From contig JAXIHJ010000105.1 in assembly GCA_034189755.1 (NCBI GenBank), positions 1 through 31,116 on the forward strand: a stretch of DNA of 31,116 bases. The letters run 5' to 3'. Source of the stretch: JAXIHJ01 sp034189755. Lineage in GTDB: Bacteria > Planctomycetota > Phycisphaerae > SM23-33. Positions within the stretch are counted from its first letter, which is position 1. Each line of letters opens with the position of its first letter. This document shows positions 15,473-22,384 of the stretch, in pieces. Both the position numbers and the translations under genes were made by a program. A model generated the notes under the pieces. That model saw only the letters and a list, made by a program, of their open reading frames with translations, did no database searches and was not told the origin of the DNA.

Positions 15473-16330
15473 ATGAGCACCGCTCAGACATTGGAGGTGC
15501 GTGGCTATCAGGTGATGCAATTTCTCGGTAGCGGCGCGCGGAGCACCATCTGGCAGATTCGGAACAGGCGAACCGACGAGCTTTTCGCCCTGAAGCGCGT
15601 CGTCAAGCGACAGGCGTCCGACGTTTACTTTCTCCAACAGGCGATCAACGAATACAACGTAGGCCACCGCCTCAACCATCCCGTTGTCCGACACATTTAC
15701 CACATCCGTCGTGTGAAGCGCTGGCTGTCGCTTCGCGAGATACATCTCGTGATGGAATTGTGCAATGGTTATACCATTCAGGAGCAGCGGCCGAAGGACG
15801 TGACGGAAGTGGTCAGGGTTTTTATCGAGGTCGCCAAGGCGCTGACGTACATGAACGCCAACGGTTTCGTGCACGCGGACATGAAGCCGAACAATATCAT
15901 CGTCGCCGACGACGGCACGGTGAAGATCATCGACCTTGGCCAAAGCTGCCCGATGGGCGCCGTCAAGCAGCGTATTCAGGGCACCCCGGACTTTATCGCG
16001 CCCGAGCAGGTCCACCGCCATTCGCTGGATGCCCGCACCGACGTGTTCAACCTCGGCGCGTCGCTGTACTGGACGCTGACCGGGCGGGCGATCCCCACCG
16101 CCCTGCCGAAACAGAACGCAGCAACGTTGATAACCGACGCCACCTTGGTCCCGCTGACCGAAATCAACCCGGACGTACCATCACCTCTCGTCAAACTTGT
16201 CAACGACTCAATCCAGGCAAACCCGTCCCATCGACCTGGTTCCATGAACGATGTGCTGTCGCGGCTCAACCTGATCAGCCATACGCTTCAGTCCAGGAAG
16301 CCGGGCACACAAGACAACCGTAAACCATAA
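15473..16330 (+). CDS. Soluble Hanks-type Ser/Thr protein kinase (non-RD)
   Basis: Complete eukaryotic-like kinase domain with little else. Glycine loop LGSGARS (18-24), ATP-anchoring Lys41 in FALKR, helix-C Glu60, catalytic loop HADMKPNN (134-141) with Asp136, DLG (154-156) for metal, APE (176-178), TDVFNLG in helix F and a late conserved Arg in NPSHRPGS. The usual HRD arginine is Ala (HAD), which makes it a non-RD kinase, normally not controlled by activation-loop phosphorylation. No transmembrane helix, PASTA or WD repeats are present, so it is cytosolic. A metallophosphatase gene starts 13 nt after its stop, suggesting a kinase/phosphatase pair. The substrate is unknown. Confidence 0.92.
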   Translation: MSTAQTLEVRGYQVMQFLGSGARSTIWQIRNRRTDELFALKRVVKRQASDVYFLQQAINEYNVGHRLNHPVVRHIYHIRRVKRWLSLREIHLVMELCNGYTIQEQRPKDVTEVVRVFIEVAKALTYMNANGFVHADMKPNNIIVADDGTVKIIDLGQSCPMGAVKQRIQGTPDFIAPEQVHRHSLDARTDVFNLGASLYWTLTGRAIPTALPKQNAATLITDATLVPLTEINPDVPSPLVKLVNDSIQANPSHRPGSMNDVLSRLNLISHTLQSRKPGTQDNRKP

Positions 16331-16343
16331 AGGGCCGTTTCAC

Positions 16344-17198
16344 GTGTCAGAGGCCTTTGCAAATATCTTCCGCGATGCCGCCCGGTGCAATCGCGACGAC
16401 CCGCGTCGAAAAGGCAACGTGGTATACCTCGACGCCGGCTGCGAACTCATCGTCAGCGGCGACATTCACGGACATCGCAGGAACTTCGCGAAGATTCTCG
16501 ACTACGCCGGTCTTAATCGGCCCGCCGGCTGCATCCTCGTATTGCAGGAGATTATTCATGGCCCGGTCGATCCAGGCTCCGGGCACGACCGCAGCGCCGA
16601 ATTGCTGCTCCGCGCCGCCCGCCTGAAGGCTACACACCCGGAAAGCGTAATCTTCCTCCTGTCCAACCACGACGCGGCCCAGCTTACCGGTAACGAGATT
16701 ACCAAAAACGGCGTCGGCCAGTGCAAGTCGTTTACCGAGGGCATGGCCTATGCCTTCGGCGAGGATTGGCGGAAGGTTTCGGCGGCTATCGATGAATTCT
16801 TCGAGTCGTTCGCCATTGCGATCCGCTGTGCGAACGGGACATTCATCTCGCACTCGTTGCCTTCGCCGGCGCGTATGGAGGCTGCGGGTCTGGAGATTCT
16901 GGACCGCCCCTACCGCCGGCAGGACCTGCACCGAGGCGGGGCTGTATATGAATGGCTTTGGGGCCGTGGGCAGAGCGCCGAGCAACTGGACGGTTTGGCC
17001 GAACGGCTCGGCGTGGAATTCTTCGTCGCCAGCCACGTGCACGTTGAGAGCGGCTACGAGATGCGCGCCCCGCGTCTGCTGTTAATTACCAGCGATCACG
17101 ACCACGGCTGCGTACTGCGATTCTCTGCAGATTCGCCCCTGACGGCCGATACGGCGCCGGGTCTGGTCCGGCCGATTGTCGCACTTACAAAAACGTAG
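16344..17198 (+). CDS. PPP-like metallophosphatase paired with the kinase
   Basis: Calcineurin-fold phosphoesterase related to PPP-family Ser/Thr phosphatases. Motif one, GDIHG (39-43), is intact. Motif two, normally GDxVDRG, reads HGPVDPG (72-78), losing the metal-bridging first Asp and the Arg. Motif three reads SNHD (107-110) rather than GNHD/E. Later histidines in ISHSLPSP and SHVHVE (around 230-235) are preserved. A histidine and a glutamate just before motif two (QEIIHG) might substitute as ligands, so activity is plausible but altered. The start is GTG at 16344, after a 13-nt gap from the kinase stop. Reversal of the neighbouring kinase's phosphorylation is an inference from adjacency. 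Confidence 0.8.
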   Translation: MSEAFANIFRDAARCNRDDPRRKGNVVYLDAGCELIVSGDIHGHRRNFAKILDYAGLNRPAGCILVLQEIIHGPVDPGSGHDRSAELLLRAARLKATHPESVIFLLSNHDAAQLTGNEITKNGVGQCKSFTEGMAYAFGEDWRKVSAAIDEFFESFAIAIRCANGTFISHSLPSPARMEAAGLEILDRPYRRQDLHRGGAVYEWLWGRGQSAEQLDGLAERLGVEFFVASHVHVESGYEMRAPRLLLITSDHDHGCVLRFSADSPLTADTAPGLVRPIVALTKT

Positions 17199-17214
17199 AT
17201 TGGTTGCGTACAGA

Positions 17215-17329
17215 TTTTGGTGGCGCGCCCGCCCGCTTGCTTCCGGTCGCGGCTAGTTCCGGCGAAATTACGTTCGCATGGTGTTCGACTAGCCGCGAGC
17301 GGAAGCAAGCGGGACAAAAACCACCAAAA
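17215..17329. repeat. Second REP-like inverted pair, reversed orientation
   Basis: The 25-bp arms at 17232-17256 and 17289-17313 are complementary except for one position, enclosing 32 nt. The arm core CTAGCCGCGA is shared with the pair at 349-422, but here the CTAG ends face inward rather than outward. Outside the arms, TTTTGGTGG (17215-17223) and CCACCAAAA (17321-17329) extend the palindrome. It sits in the 212-nt gap between the phosphatase and zinc-ribbon genes. Confidence 0.8.
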
Positions 17330-17410
17330 ACTACATGCGCCCGGCAGGCGGATTTGCCTTGTAGGGTCTGTCCGGCGGATTTACAGTTTATAGTACGGAA
17401 ACCCGAAGGC

Positions 17411-17917
17411 ATGATCCATTTCACCTGTAAAGAATGCGACCGGCACGTTCGCGTGAACGATGCCCTGGCCGGGCAGAAAGGGCGTTGCCCGTTCTGTAAG
17501 AAGGTAATAGCGATCCCGCCTGCCGCAGGCCCGGACGCCGATGCGGACAAAGGCGGCAACATTACCGCCCTTGCCGCGGCGTTGGAGGCAGGCGACGACC
17601 GGCCTGGCCAAGCTAAAGCCGTGCCCCCGCCACCGGGTATCGAAGAAGGTCGGCCGGAAGATTTCGAACTGCATCCCGCCAAATCCGACACCGCCGGCGA
17701 GACCGACATCCTGCCCGCCCAACACCACCTCACCGACGAAGCGCCCTCGCCGACGCGATCGGCTGAGCCGGAACAACTACAAGACCAGGCCAACCGGCAA
17801 CCCGTCGGCAAGCCCCCGCAAACAGTTCGGAAGCGGATGCTTTTTATCATTCTCGCAATCACCGTGGTCGTCATCGCAGTTGCGGTTACTGTGGTTTGTC
17901 TGCTTCCGGGGGATTGA
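17411..17917 (+). CDS. Zinc-ribbon protein with C-terminal membrane anchor
   Basis: N-terminal zinc ribbon of the type MIHFTCKECDRHVRV with Cys6, Cys9, Cys26 and Cys29 (CKEC and CPFC), a long Pro/Asp/Glu-rich low-complexity linker, then a single hydrophobic helix near residues 143-163 (MLFIILAITVVVIAVAVTVV) close to the C-terminus. Such one-ribbon/one-helix proteins are frequent in Planctomycetota. Their role is unknown; tethering or sensing is only a guess. ATG 17411 is chosen because it begins the conserved ribbon; upstream in-frame sequence passes through the REP element and is not protein-like. It may be cotranscribed with the kinase and phosphatase, but the REP pair intervenes. Confidence 0.8.
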   Translation: MIHFTCKECDRHVRVNDALAGQKGRCPFCKKVIAIPPAAGPDADADKGGNITALAAALEAGDDRPGQAKAVPPPPGIEEGRPEDFELHPAKSDTAGETDILPAQHHLTDEAPSPTRSAEPEQLQDQANRQPVGKPPQTVRKRMLFIILAITVVVIAVAVTVVCLLPGD

Positions 17918-17958
17918 AGCGCGTCTGGAAAAGTTCTGCGTGTGCAACTTCGGATTAC

Positions 17959-17984
17959 AGCCCACACATGGCTATGTGTGGGCT
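17959..17984. terminator. Bidirectional hairpin containing the trpC stop codon
   Basis: A perfect 11-bp stem (AGCCCACACAT at 17959-17969 with its complement at 17974-17984) closes a 4-nt loop between two convergent genes. The trpC stop codon (17972-17974) lies in it. There is no T-run, so any termination would not be classically intrinsic. A related, weaker hairpin with the same AGCCCAC...GGCTATGT...GGG wording is at 15325-15343. Confidence 0.5.
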
Positions 17985-18790
17985 GACCCCAACAGTTCCT
18001 CGATGCTCGCGCCGGGCTGTTCGCTTCGCATGAGCGTCTCGCCGATCAGCAGCGCCTTTACGCCGGCGGCCTTGAGTCGCTGGACGTCCCGGCGGGTCTT
18101 GATGCCGGATTCGCTGACAATCGGCACGTCCTGGCCGACCAGCGAGGCCAGGCGAATCGTCGTCTTGACATCGACCTCGAACGTGGCTAGGTCGCGGTTG
18201 TTGATGCCGAGCAGGCTGTAGGCCGCGTGAGGAAAACCGACCATCGACCGCACCTGCATCAGTTCGTCGGCCCGGTGCACCTCCAGCAGCGTGGTCATTC
18301 GCAGTTCGGCTGCGAGGATCATCAAATCCATAAGTTTACCCGGCGGCATGGCTGCGGCGATCAGCAGGATAGCATCGGCGCCGGCGGCCCGGCTTTCATA
18401 GACCTGCAACTCGTCGATTATGAAGTCCTTCCGCAGCACCGGCAGGCCCGAAACGGCCCGGACGGCCTGGAGATATTCCAGCCGGCCCTGAAAGTACGTC
18501 TGGTCCGTCAGCACGCTGATGGCGTCGGCACCGGCGTCGGCGTAGGTGCGGGCGATGGCTTCCGGGTCAAAATCGTCGCAAATCACGCCCGCCGACGGCG
18601 AGGCCTTCTTGACCTCCGCGATCAGGTTCAGCAGGCGGCGCGGGCGCCTGGTGACGGCGGAAAAAAAGTTTCTCACCGGCTCGGCCGCCTTTGCACGGGC
18701 CTGGAGCGCCGCCGGATCATACTGCCGGCGCAGTTCGGCTACTTCTTTACGCTTGGTTTCCAGAATCTTGTCCAATATAGTCTGCGGCAT
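17972..18790 (-). CDS. trpC: Indole-3-glycerol phosphate synthase
   Basis: TIM-barrel enzyme closing the indole ring in tryptophan synthesis (CdRP to indole-3-glycerol phosphate). Signatures in order: LIAEVKKASPSAG with the catalytic Lys and phosphate-loop residues, ISVLTDQTYFQG, PVLRKDFIIDELQVYESRAAGADAI, LLEVH, GINNRDLATFEVD and VSESGI. Length 272 is normal. The ATG at 18790 lies just before the conserved N-terminus; in-frame sequence further upstream is not protein-like. No other trp gene is in the window, so the pathway is dispersed. A possible small gene (18747-18989) overlaps its first codons in another frame. Confidence 0.95.
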   Translation of the reverse strand: MPQTILDKILETKRKEVAELRRQYDPAALQARAKAAEPVRNFFSAVTRRPRRLLNLIAEVKKASPSAGVICDDFDPEAIARTYADAGADAISVLTDQTYFQGRLEYLQAVRAVSGLPVLRKDFIIDELQVYESRAAGADAILLIAAAMPPGKLMDLMILAAELRMTTLLEVHRADELMQVRSMVGFPHAAYSLLGINNRDLATFEVDVKTTIRLASLVGQDVPIVSESGIKTRRDVQRLKAAGVKALLIGETLMRSEQPGASIEELLGSAHT

Positions 18791-18989
18791 TATCTTCACT
18801 CGTTTCAGGCTTCTCCGGTTGCAGCAGCCGCCACGTGTACTGGATGAGTTTAATGATGTCAAACGCTTTGTATTCGATGTGCCGGCCGTCCGCCGCGAGC
18901 GAGATGGCGACGGCGCGGTTTTGCCCGTCGTTTCTGGCATCCGCCACGGCGCCCGCCACCCAGCCGGCAGGCCCGCAGACCGTTGCCAT
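18747..18989 (-). CDS. Possible small protein upstream of and overlapping trpC
   Basis: Frame of 80 residues, from an ATG at 18989 (or a GTG slightly downstream) to a TAA at 18747. It has natural-looking composition and GC-rich third positions, especially in NRAVAISLAADGRHIEYKAF and DIIKLIQYTWRLLQPEKPE. The plus strand over the same stretch reads like a shadow, so this frame is the better explanation of 18800-18980. It overlaps the trpC start by 44 nt and abuts head-to-head the likely CPBP start (ATG 18988). No ribosome site is evident and I do not recognise the family. It could be translated upstream of trpC and coupled to it. Confidence 0.45.
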   Translation of the reverse strand: MATVCGPAGWVAGAVADARNDGQNRAVAISLAADGRHIEYKAFDIIKLIQYTWRLLQPEKPETSEDNAADYIGQDSGNQA

Positions 18990-19764
18990 GCCGCTTTGGC
19001 TGCTGGCGATCGGGCTTTGCACACTGGTGGTGTGGATTTTTCGCCGGTCGGCCAGGCCGGCAAAGCTGCAACTGGCCGCTACGCCGGGCCGGCCGAACCG
19101 CCTCACGCCGGCTCATATCGTCGTCGCCTTTTTCGCCTGGATTGCGTTACTGTTACTGGCAAGGAAGCTTTTTCCAGGCGAGTACTACGTGCTCGGATTG
19201 GGGCTGGCGCAGTGTCTTTGGCTTGCAGCGGGGCTGCTTGTCGCCGCACGGACGTTTTCAGGCGGCTTGCGCAGCGGGCTTGGCCTGAACCTGCGCCACT
19301 GGTTCTACGACACCGCGCGAGGCCTAATCGGCTATCTGGCTGTCCTGCCGCTCTGCACGGGGACACACTGGCTTACGCTTTGGCTTATTACGCACCTGAT
19401 GCCGGAAGCGAAGCTTGAGCCTCACGAGATGCTCCTGGCCATGCGCCAGATGAAAACGGGCTGGTTGATCATTGCGGTATTCTCAGCGACGGTACTGGCG
19501 CCGCTGGCGGAGGAGGTCTTCTTTCGCGGGCTTCTTCAGTCCGCCATCAGGCGAGCGACCCACAGGCCATGGGCGGCCGTGCTGTTGGCCTCGTTGTTTT
19601 TCGCGCTTGTGCACACAAACACCTGGCAGGACATGCCGGCCCTCTTCGTATTGGCTGTGGTGATGGGATATAACTACGAGCGTTGCGGCCGGCTTGGCCC
19701 GGCGATTCTAATCCACGCCCTGTTCAACTCCGTGAACATCGCCGTCTGGCTGCATGCAAAATGA
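18988..19764 (+). CDS. CPBP-family intramembrane metalloprotease
   Basis: Abi/CAAX-prenyl-protease-like membrane protein (CPBP family). The diagnostic motifs are PLAEEVFFRG (EExxxR), FFALVH (FxxxH) and IHALFNSVN (HxxxN), all with catalytic residues intact. About seven to eight hydrophobic segments are visible, starting at MPLWLLAIGLCTLVVWIF. The ATG at 18988 begins at the first helix and gives 258 residues. Longer in-frame starts (18835, 18904) would add a segment that looks non-coding on this strand. Bacterial members process small proteins or protect against bacteriocins; nothing nearby names a substrate. A structured RNA gene converges on its 3' end. Confidence 0.88.
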   Translation: MPLWLLAIGLCTLVVWIFRRSARPAKLQLAATPGRPNRLTPAHIVVAFFAWIALLLLARKLFPGEYYVLGLGLAQCLWLAAGLLVAARTFSGGLRSGLGLNLRHWFYDTARGLIGYLAVLPLCTGTHWLTLWLITHLMPEAKLEPHEMLLAMRQMKTGWLIIAVFSATVLAPLAEEVFFRGLLQSAIRRATHRPWAAVLLASLFFALVHTNTWQDMPALFVLAVVMGYNYERCGRLGPAILIHALFNSVNIAVWLHAK

Positions 19765-19778
19765 CGCCCTCCGTGCGC

Positions 19779-19806
19779 AAAAAAAGGGCCGAATTCGCTG
19801 CGACCC
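19779..19806 (-). terminator. Intrinsic terminator of the candidate RNA
   Basis: On the minus strand a 6-bp stem, GGGTCG pairing with CGGCCC (19801-19806 with 19786-19791, one U-G wobble), encloses a 9-nt loop and is followed at once by seven Ts (19785 down to 19779). This is the clearest intrinsic terminator in the window. Its 3' end falls 15 nt past the end of the convergent CPBP gene. Confidence 0.75.
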
Positions 19807-20017
19807 GCGGGTTAAAATCGACAATAACACCTTTGAAGCCCTAATACCCGCGCTGGCCGACAGCGATTCGGCCTTGTTCCCTCTCCTCACGTTGCCACGT
19901 CTCTCCGTTTAGTTACGGCCTTCCCATAACCTCGGGTAGCCCGTAAAACAAGGCAAAGAGCGATGAGCCTTATTGAGCCGGCCTGTGCAGCGTGAGCGTA
20001 GCCACACACCCAACTCG
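19779..20017 (-). ncRNA. Candidate structured RNA of about 239 nt, family unknown
   Basis: The 369-nt gap between the CPBP protease and the flavodoxin holds no convincing protein frame but has a complete minus-strand transcription unit: consensus promoter (20024-20053), predicted start near 20017 and intrinsic terminator (19779-19806). The predicted RNA nests long-range helices. 19989-19992 pairs with 19851-19854. 19977-19983 (GGCCGGC) pairs with 19855-19861 (GUCGGCC). 19947-19954 (GCCUUGUU) pairs with 19871-19878 (AACAAGGC). Inside these are hairpins at 19933-19943, 19912-19930 (7 bp, GAAGG loop) and 19889-19900. A further 5-7 bp stem pairs 19846-19850 with 19808-19812. I see no tmRNA, RNase P or SRP signatures. 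A 6S-like rod is not excluded, but the branched interior argues against it. The existence of the RNA is inferred, not shown. Confidence 0.6.
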
Positions 20018-20023
20018 CCAGCT

Positions 20024-20053
20024 ATTATATATCCAAGACAGGCAAACTGTCAA
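20024..20053 (-). promoter_or_regulatory. Consensus sigma-70 promoter of the candidate RNA
   Basis: On the minus strand, TTGACA (20048-20053) and TATAAT (20024-20029) are both exact consensus hexamers, separated by 18 nt. The predicted start is 6-8 nt past the -10. It is the best promoter match in the window, stronger than those of tRNA-fMet and purA. It points away from the flavodoxin gene and has no coding sequence immediately downstream. Confidence 0.8.
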
Positions 20054-20133
20054 GTTGGAAAAGTACGTAAAAATTCCGCCCCCGCCGGGATGTTCGGCAG
20101 CCGTATTCGCAACCCGCACGACCGTTCTTACGT

Positions 20134-20613
20134 TCAGCCGTGCAGCTTAACGGTTAATTCAGCGACTGCCTTGCCGAGTCCGACGCACTGCTCGCGGGCG
20201 CGTTTGTCCACGTCGCCGATGGCTACCGGCCCATAATGGTCGCCCTCGGCAAAACCCTGGATCACCATGCCGTGAATCAGCATCGCCTTGAGGATGTCCA
20301 TGATGGTCGTTTCATTGCCGCCGCCGACATTGGCGCTGCTGGAAAAGGCGCCGCCAACCTTGCCGCTCAACTGGCCGTGAAACGAGACCGACTCGTCAAT
20401 AATCTGTTTCATCTCCGCTGCCATCGAACCGTAATACGTGGGTGAGCCGAGGATAATCGCGTCGTAGCCGAGCAGGTCGCGGGCCTTGATCTTGTCAATC
20501 GGCAGCAGTTCAACCTCTACACCGCCCACCGCCCTGGCCCCCTTGGCCACCGCCTCAGCCATGTGCTTGGTGTGCCCGGTCCGGGAATAGTAACTTATCA
20601 GTATCTTCGCCAT
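20134..20613 (-). CDS. Flavodoxin-fold NAD(P)H-quinone oxidoreductase-like protein
   Basis: FMN-binding flavodoxin family protein related to WrbA. The phosphate loop SYYSRTGHTKHMAEAVAKGA is at the N-terminus (about residues 8-27). GSPTYYGSMAAEMKQIID and the Ser/Gly-rich FSSSANVGGGNETT follow as isoalloxazine-contacting loops. At 159 residues it is shorter than WrbA (about 200), lacking part of its C-terminal insert, so the substrate is not certain. An AAGGAG site is placed 8 nt before the ATG. It is monocistronic, with the GIY-YIG gene 49 nt upstream on the same strand. Confidence 0.88.
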   Translation of the reverse strand: MAKILISYYSRTGHTKHMAEAVAKGARAVGGVEVELLPIDKIKARDLLGYDAIILGSPTYYGSMAAEMKQIIDESVSFHGQLSGKVGGAFSSSANVGGGNETTIMDILKAMLIHGMVIQGFAEGDHYGPVAIGDVDKRAREQCVGLGKAVAELTVKLHG

Positions 20614-20662
20614 TGTGGTGCTCCTTTGTATGCGGAGTTGTTATAAACGGGCCGCTGCAAGT

Positions 20663-20959
20663 CTATCTAACTCGTCGTCTGCTGAGATTCTTGAGTTCGG
20701 CCCTATTACCATTGATCAGTGCTTCTTTCTTTACACGCGACCATTTCTTAATCTGGCGTTCGCGACAACGTGCCTGTTCCATGGTATCAAACGGCTCGGC
20801 GTACAACAATTCAACGGGGCGCCTCAGAGCGGTGTATTGTGGCCCGTCGCCTGAGTTGTGAAGGGATATGCAACGTTGCAATTCATTTGTGGCTCCGACG
20901 TAGTAGCTGCCGTCAGAGCAGTGCAGGATATACATGCAATATGCTTGATCATTGGTCAC
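20663..20959 (-). CDS. GIY-YIG nuclease-family protein
   Basis: Single-domain GIY-YIG protein of the UPF0213/YhbQ type. The core reads YCMYILHCSDGSYYVGATNE, followed by catalytic-type Arg (RCISLHN), PQYTALRRPVELLYAEPF and the metal-ligand Glu in CRERQIKKW. The C-terminal tail is basic. Members are small proteins of uncertain nuclease role, not part of the UvrC excision system. The start is GTG 20959 or an internal ATG at 20935, the latter only just before the core. Length 98 is typical. Such genes are often mobile or present in several copies. Confidence 0.88.
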   Translation of the reverse strand: MTNDQAYCMYILHCSDGSYYVGATNELQRCISLHNSGDGPQYTALRRPVELLYAEPFDTMEQARCRERQIKKWSRVKKEALINGNRAELKNLSRRRVR

Positions 20960-21064
20960 GCGTTAGCCCTTCGACGCGCTCCCTCCGGTCGCTCGCTCAG
21001 GACATTCGACTCGCATTGGTAGGGTCAGGTCGGTTTGCCAATTCCGCGTTTCTGCTAAGTCGAA

Positions 21065-21137
21065 TGGAGCCGCAGGGATTCGAACCCTGGACCTTCTGCA
21101 TGCCATGCAGACGCGCTCCCAACTGCGCCACGGCCCC
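21065..21137 (-). tRNA. tRNA-Ala (GGC anticodon)
   Basis: A full 73-nt cloverleaf on the minus strand. The acceptor stem GGGGCCG pairs with CGGCTCC and includes the G3-U70 wobble that identifies alanine tRNAs. The anticodon stem TCTGC/GCAGA encloses loop ATGGCAT, giving anticodon GGC. The T-arm has GGTTCGAATCC. CCA is not encoded. A promoter-like site lies at 21149-21177. Confidence 0.95.
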
Positions 21138-21148
21138 AATGAAGCTGC

Positions 21149-21177
21149 TTTCTAGCATACCGTACCGCAGCGGTCAA
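21149..21177 (-). promoter_or_regulatory. Probable promoter of tRNA-Ala
   Basis: On the minus strand, TTGACC (21172-21177), a 17-nt spacer and TAGAAA (21149-21154) lie 11 nt upstream of the tRNA 5' end. The -35 has one mismatch to consensus; the -10 is weak. Position is appropriate for a short tRNA leader. Confidence 0.45.
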
Positions 21178-21234
21178 GACCCACGGCGAAATTGCGTTGT
21201 CGTGTCAGGCGACGTTGACTAAAACTCGCAAGGA

Positions 21235-21260
21235 GGCATGGCCGCTTAAGCGGCCATGCC
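21235..21260. terminator. 26-bp perfect palindrome downstream of ispE
   Basis: GGCATGGCCGCTT and its exact reverse complement lie back to back (21235-21247 and 21248-21260), starting 8 nt past the ispE stop. As RNA it would form a stem of about 11 bp with a TTAA loop. There is no T-run, so termination may be factor-assisted. It separates ispE from tRNA-Ala, both on the minus strand. Confidence 0.5.
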
Positions 21261-21267
21261 CCTCCAC

Positions 21268-22191
21268 TCACCAGGGATTCGCTCGAACAATAGCGCAGCG
21301 GCGCTTCATTTCCTCATCCAGGCGGCCCCAGATGGCTGCAAGTTCAGCGTTATCGTCGCAGAGGATGAACATGGCGCTGCCGCTGCCGCTGAGGCAGACG
21401 GGCAGTTGTCCAGCGGCGGAAAGCCGCTGCATTTCCTCCCGCAATCCGGCACAAACGTCCATAGCCGGCGCGGCGAGTTGGTTCACCAGCATCGACCGCC
21501 ATTGCGACGGCGGTTCGGCGACCAGAACGTCAAGCTTTAGTTGCCTGAGTCTCTCGCCGGCTTTGCGGTTGAAGGCCCGGTACACCTCGGCTGTATTGCA
21601 GGCAAACGCGGGCAGGTAAAGCACGGCAAGGAACGGATGCAGGTCTACAGGCGAAAGCAGCTCACCTCGCCCGGTCATTCTCGCCGCCGGCGGCCCGAGA
21701 AAAAGCGGCACGTCGCTGCCGAGACGGATCGCCAGCCGCCCAAGCTCCGATTCGGCCAACTGCAAATTCCACATTTCGTTCAGCCCGGCCAGCACCGCCG
21801 CCGCGTCGGACGAACCGCCGCCCAACCCGGCGCCCGGCGGGATGTGCTTTTTCAGGGCGACCTCCACGCCGGGGATGGGCGAATCTGTGTGTGCGACAAG
21901 CAGCTTCGCCGCCCGCAGCGCGAGGTTCTGCTCGTCAGGTCCGCAATCCGCACCGTTACAGGAAAAAATGATCCGCCCGTCGTCTCGCGGCTGAAGGTCG
22001 ATACGGTCGTACAGCGTTACCTTTGCAACAAGAGAGTCCAGCGGATGGAAACCATCGCTGCCGGCAGGGCCTGCAAGCAGATTGAGATTAATCTTGGCCG
22101 GCGCCCAAAGGCGCACGCCGGCTTCGTCCAGTGGTTCACGCTGCGGACGGGCAGGCGAGACGAGCGGGTTCCGGCTGACTTGTTCAGGCAT
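21268..22191 (-). CDS. ispE: 4-diphosphocytidyl-2-C-methyl-D-erythritol kinase
   Basis: GHMP-superfamily kinase of the MEP (non-mevalonate) isoprenoid pathway, phosphorylating CDP-ME at the 2-hydroxyl. Lys33 in APAKINLNLL and Asp129 at the end of the ATP loop PPGAGLGGGSSD fit the catalytic pair. The third GHMP motif is LSGSGSAMF near the C-terminus. Length 307 is normal, with an N-terminal extension of about 25 residues before the first motif, so the real start may be slightly internal. Together with uppS in this window it supplies undecaprenyl phosphate for envelope synthesis. Confidence 0.93.
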   Translation of the reverse strand: MPEQVSRNPLVSPARPQREPLDEAGVRLWAPAKINLNLLAGPAGSDGFHPLDSLVAKVTLYDRIDLQPRDDGRIIFSCNGADCGPDEQNLALRAAKLLVAHTDSPIPGVEVALKKHIPPGAGLGGGSSDAAAVLAGLNEMWNLQLAESELGRLAIRLGSDVPLFLGPPAARMTGRGELLSPVDLHPFLAVLYLPAFACNTAEVYRAFNRKAGERLRQLKLDVLVAEPPSQWRSMLVNQLAAPAMDVCAGLREEMQRLSAAGQLPVCLSGSGSAMFILCDDNAELAAIWGRLDEEMKRRCAIVRANPW

Positions 22192-22384
22192 GATATGAAT
22201 AATACATCAAATCTACGCAGATGGAACACCCCAACATCATCCTGCAAGGACACCATTCGGGGTAAGGTTGCCCCCCCCTCCGGGTCAGACTGAAGTTCCG
22301 ACGCCTTTTCCATCAGAACTTGGCGGACTTGACAAAGGCTTCACATAACCTCTGTTCGATACTTACACGACTTGCCTCAGCTTG

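Noticed and set aside
14527..15531. 334-codon plus-strand frame rich in Gln, His and Arg
   Set aside because: It is antisense to the flippase-like membrane protein and has the composition typical of a GC-rich shadow.
17185..17967. 260-codon minus-strand frame opposite the zinc-ribbon gene
   Set aside because: Ser/Arg/Pro-rich shadow; the plus strand shows clear CxxC pairs and a membrane helix.
18835..18987. N-terminal extension of the CPBP protease
   Set aside because: Residues are unlike a signal or helix, and the opposite strand reads more like protein; ATG 18988 starts at the first membrane helix.
19708..19890. 60-codon minus-strand frame at the CPBP 3' end
   Set aside because: It overlaps the terminator and the structured RNA, has low-quality composition, and no ribosome site.
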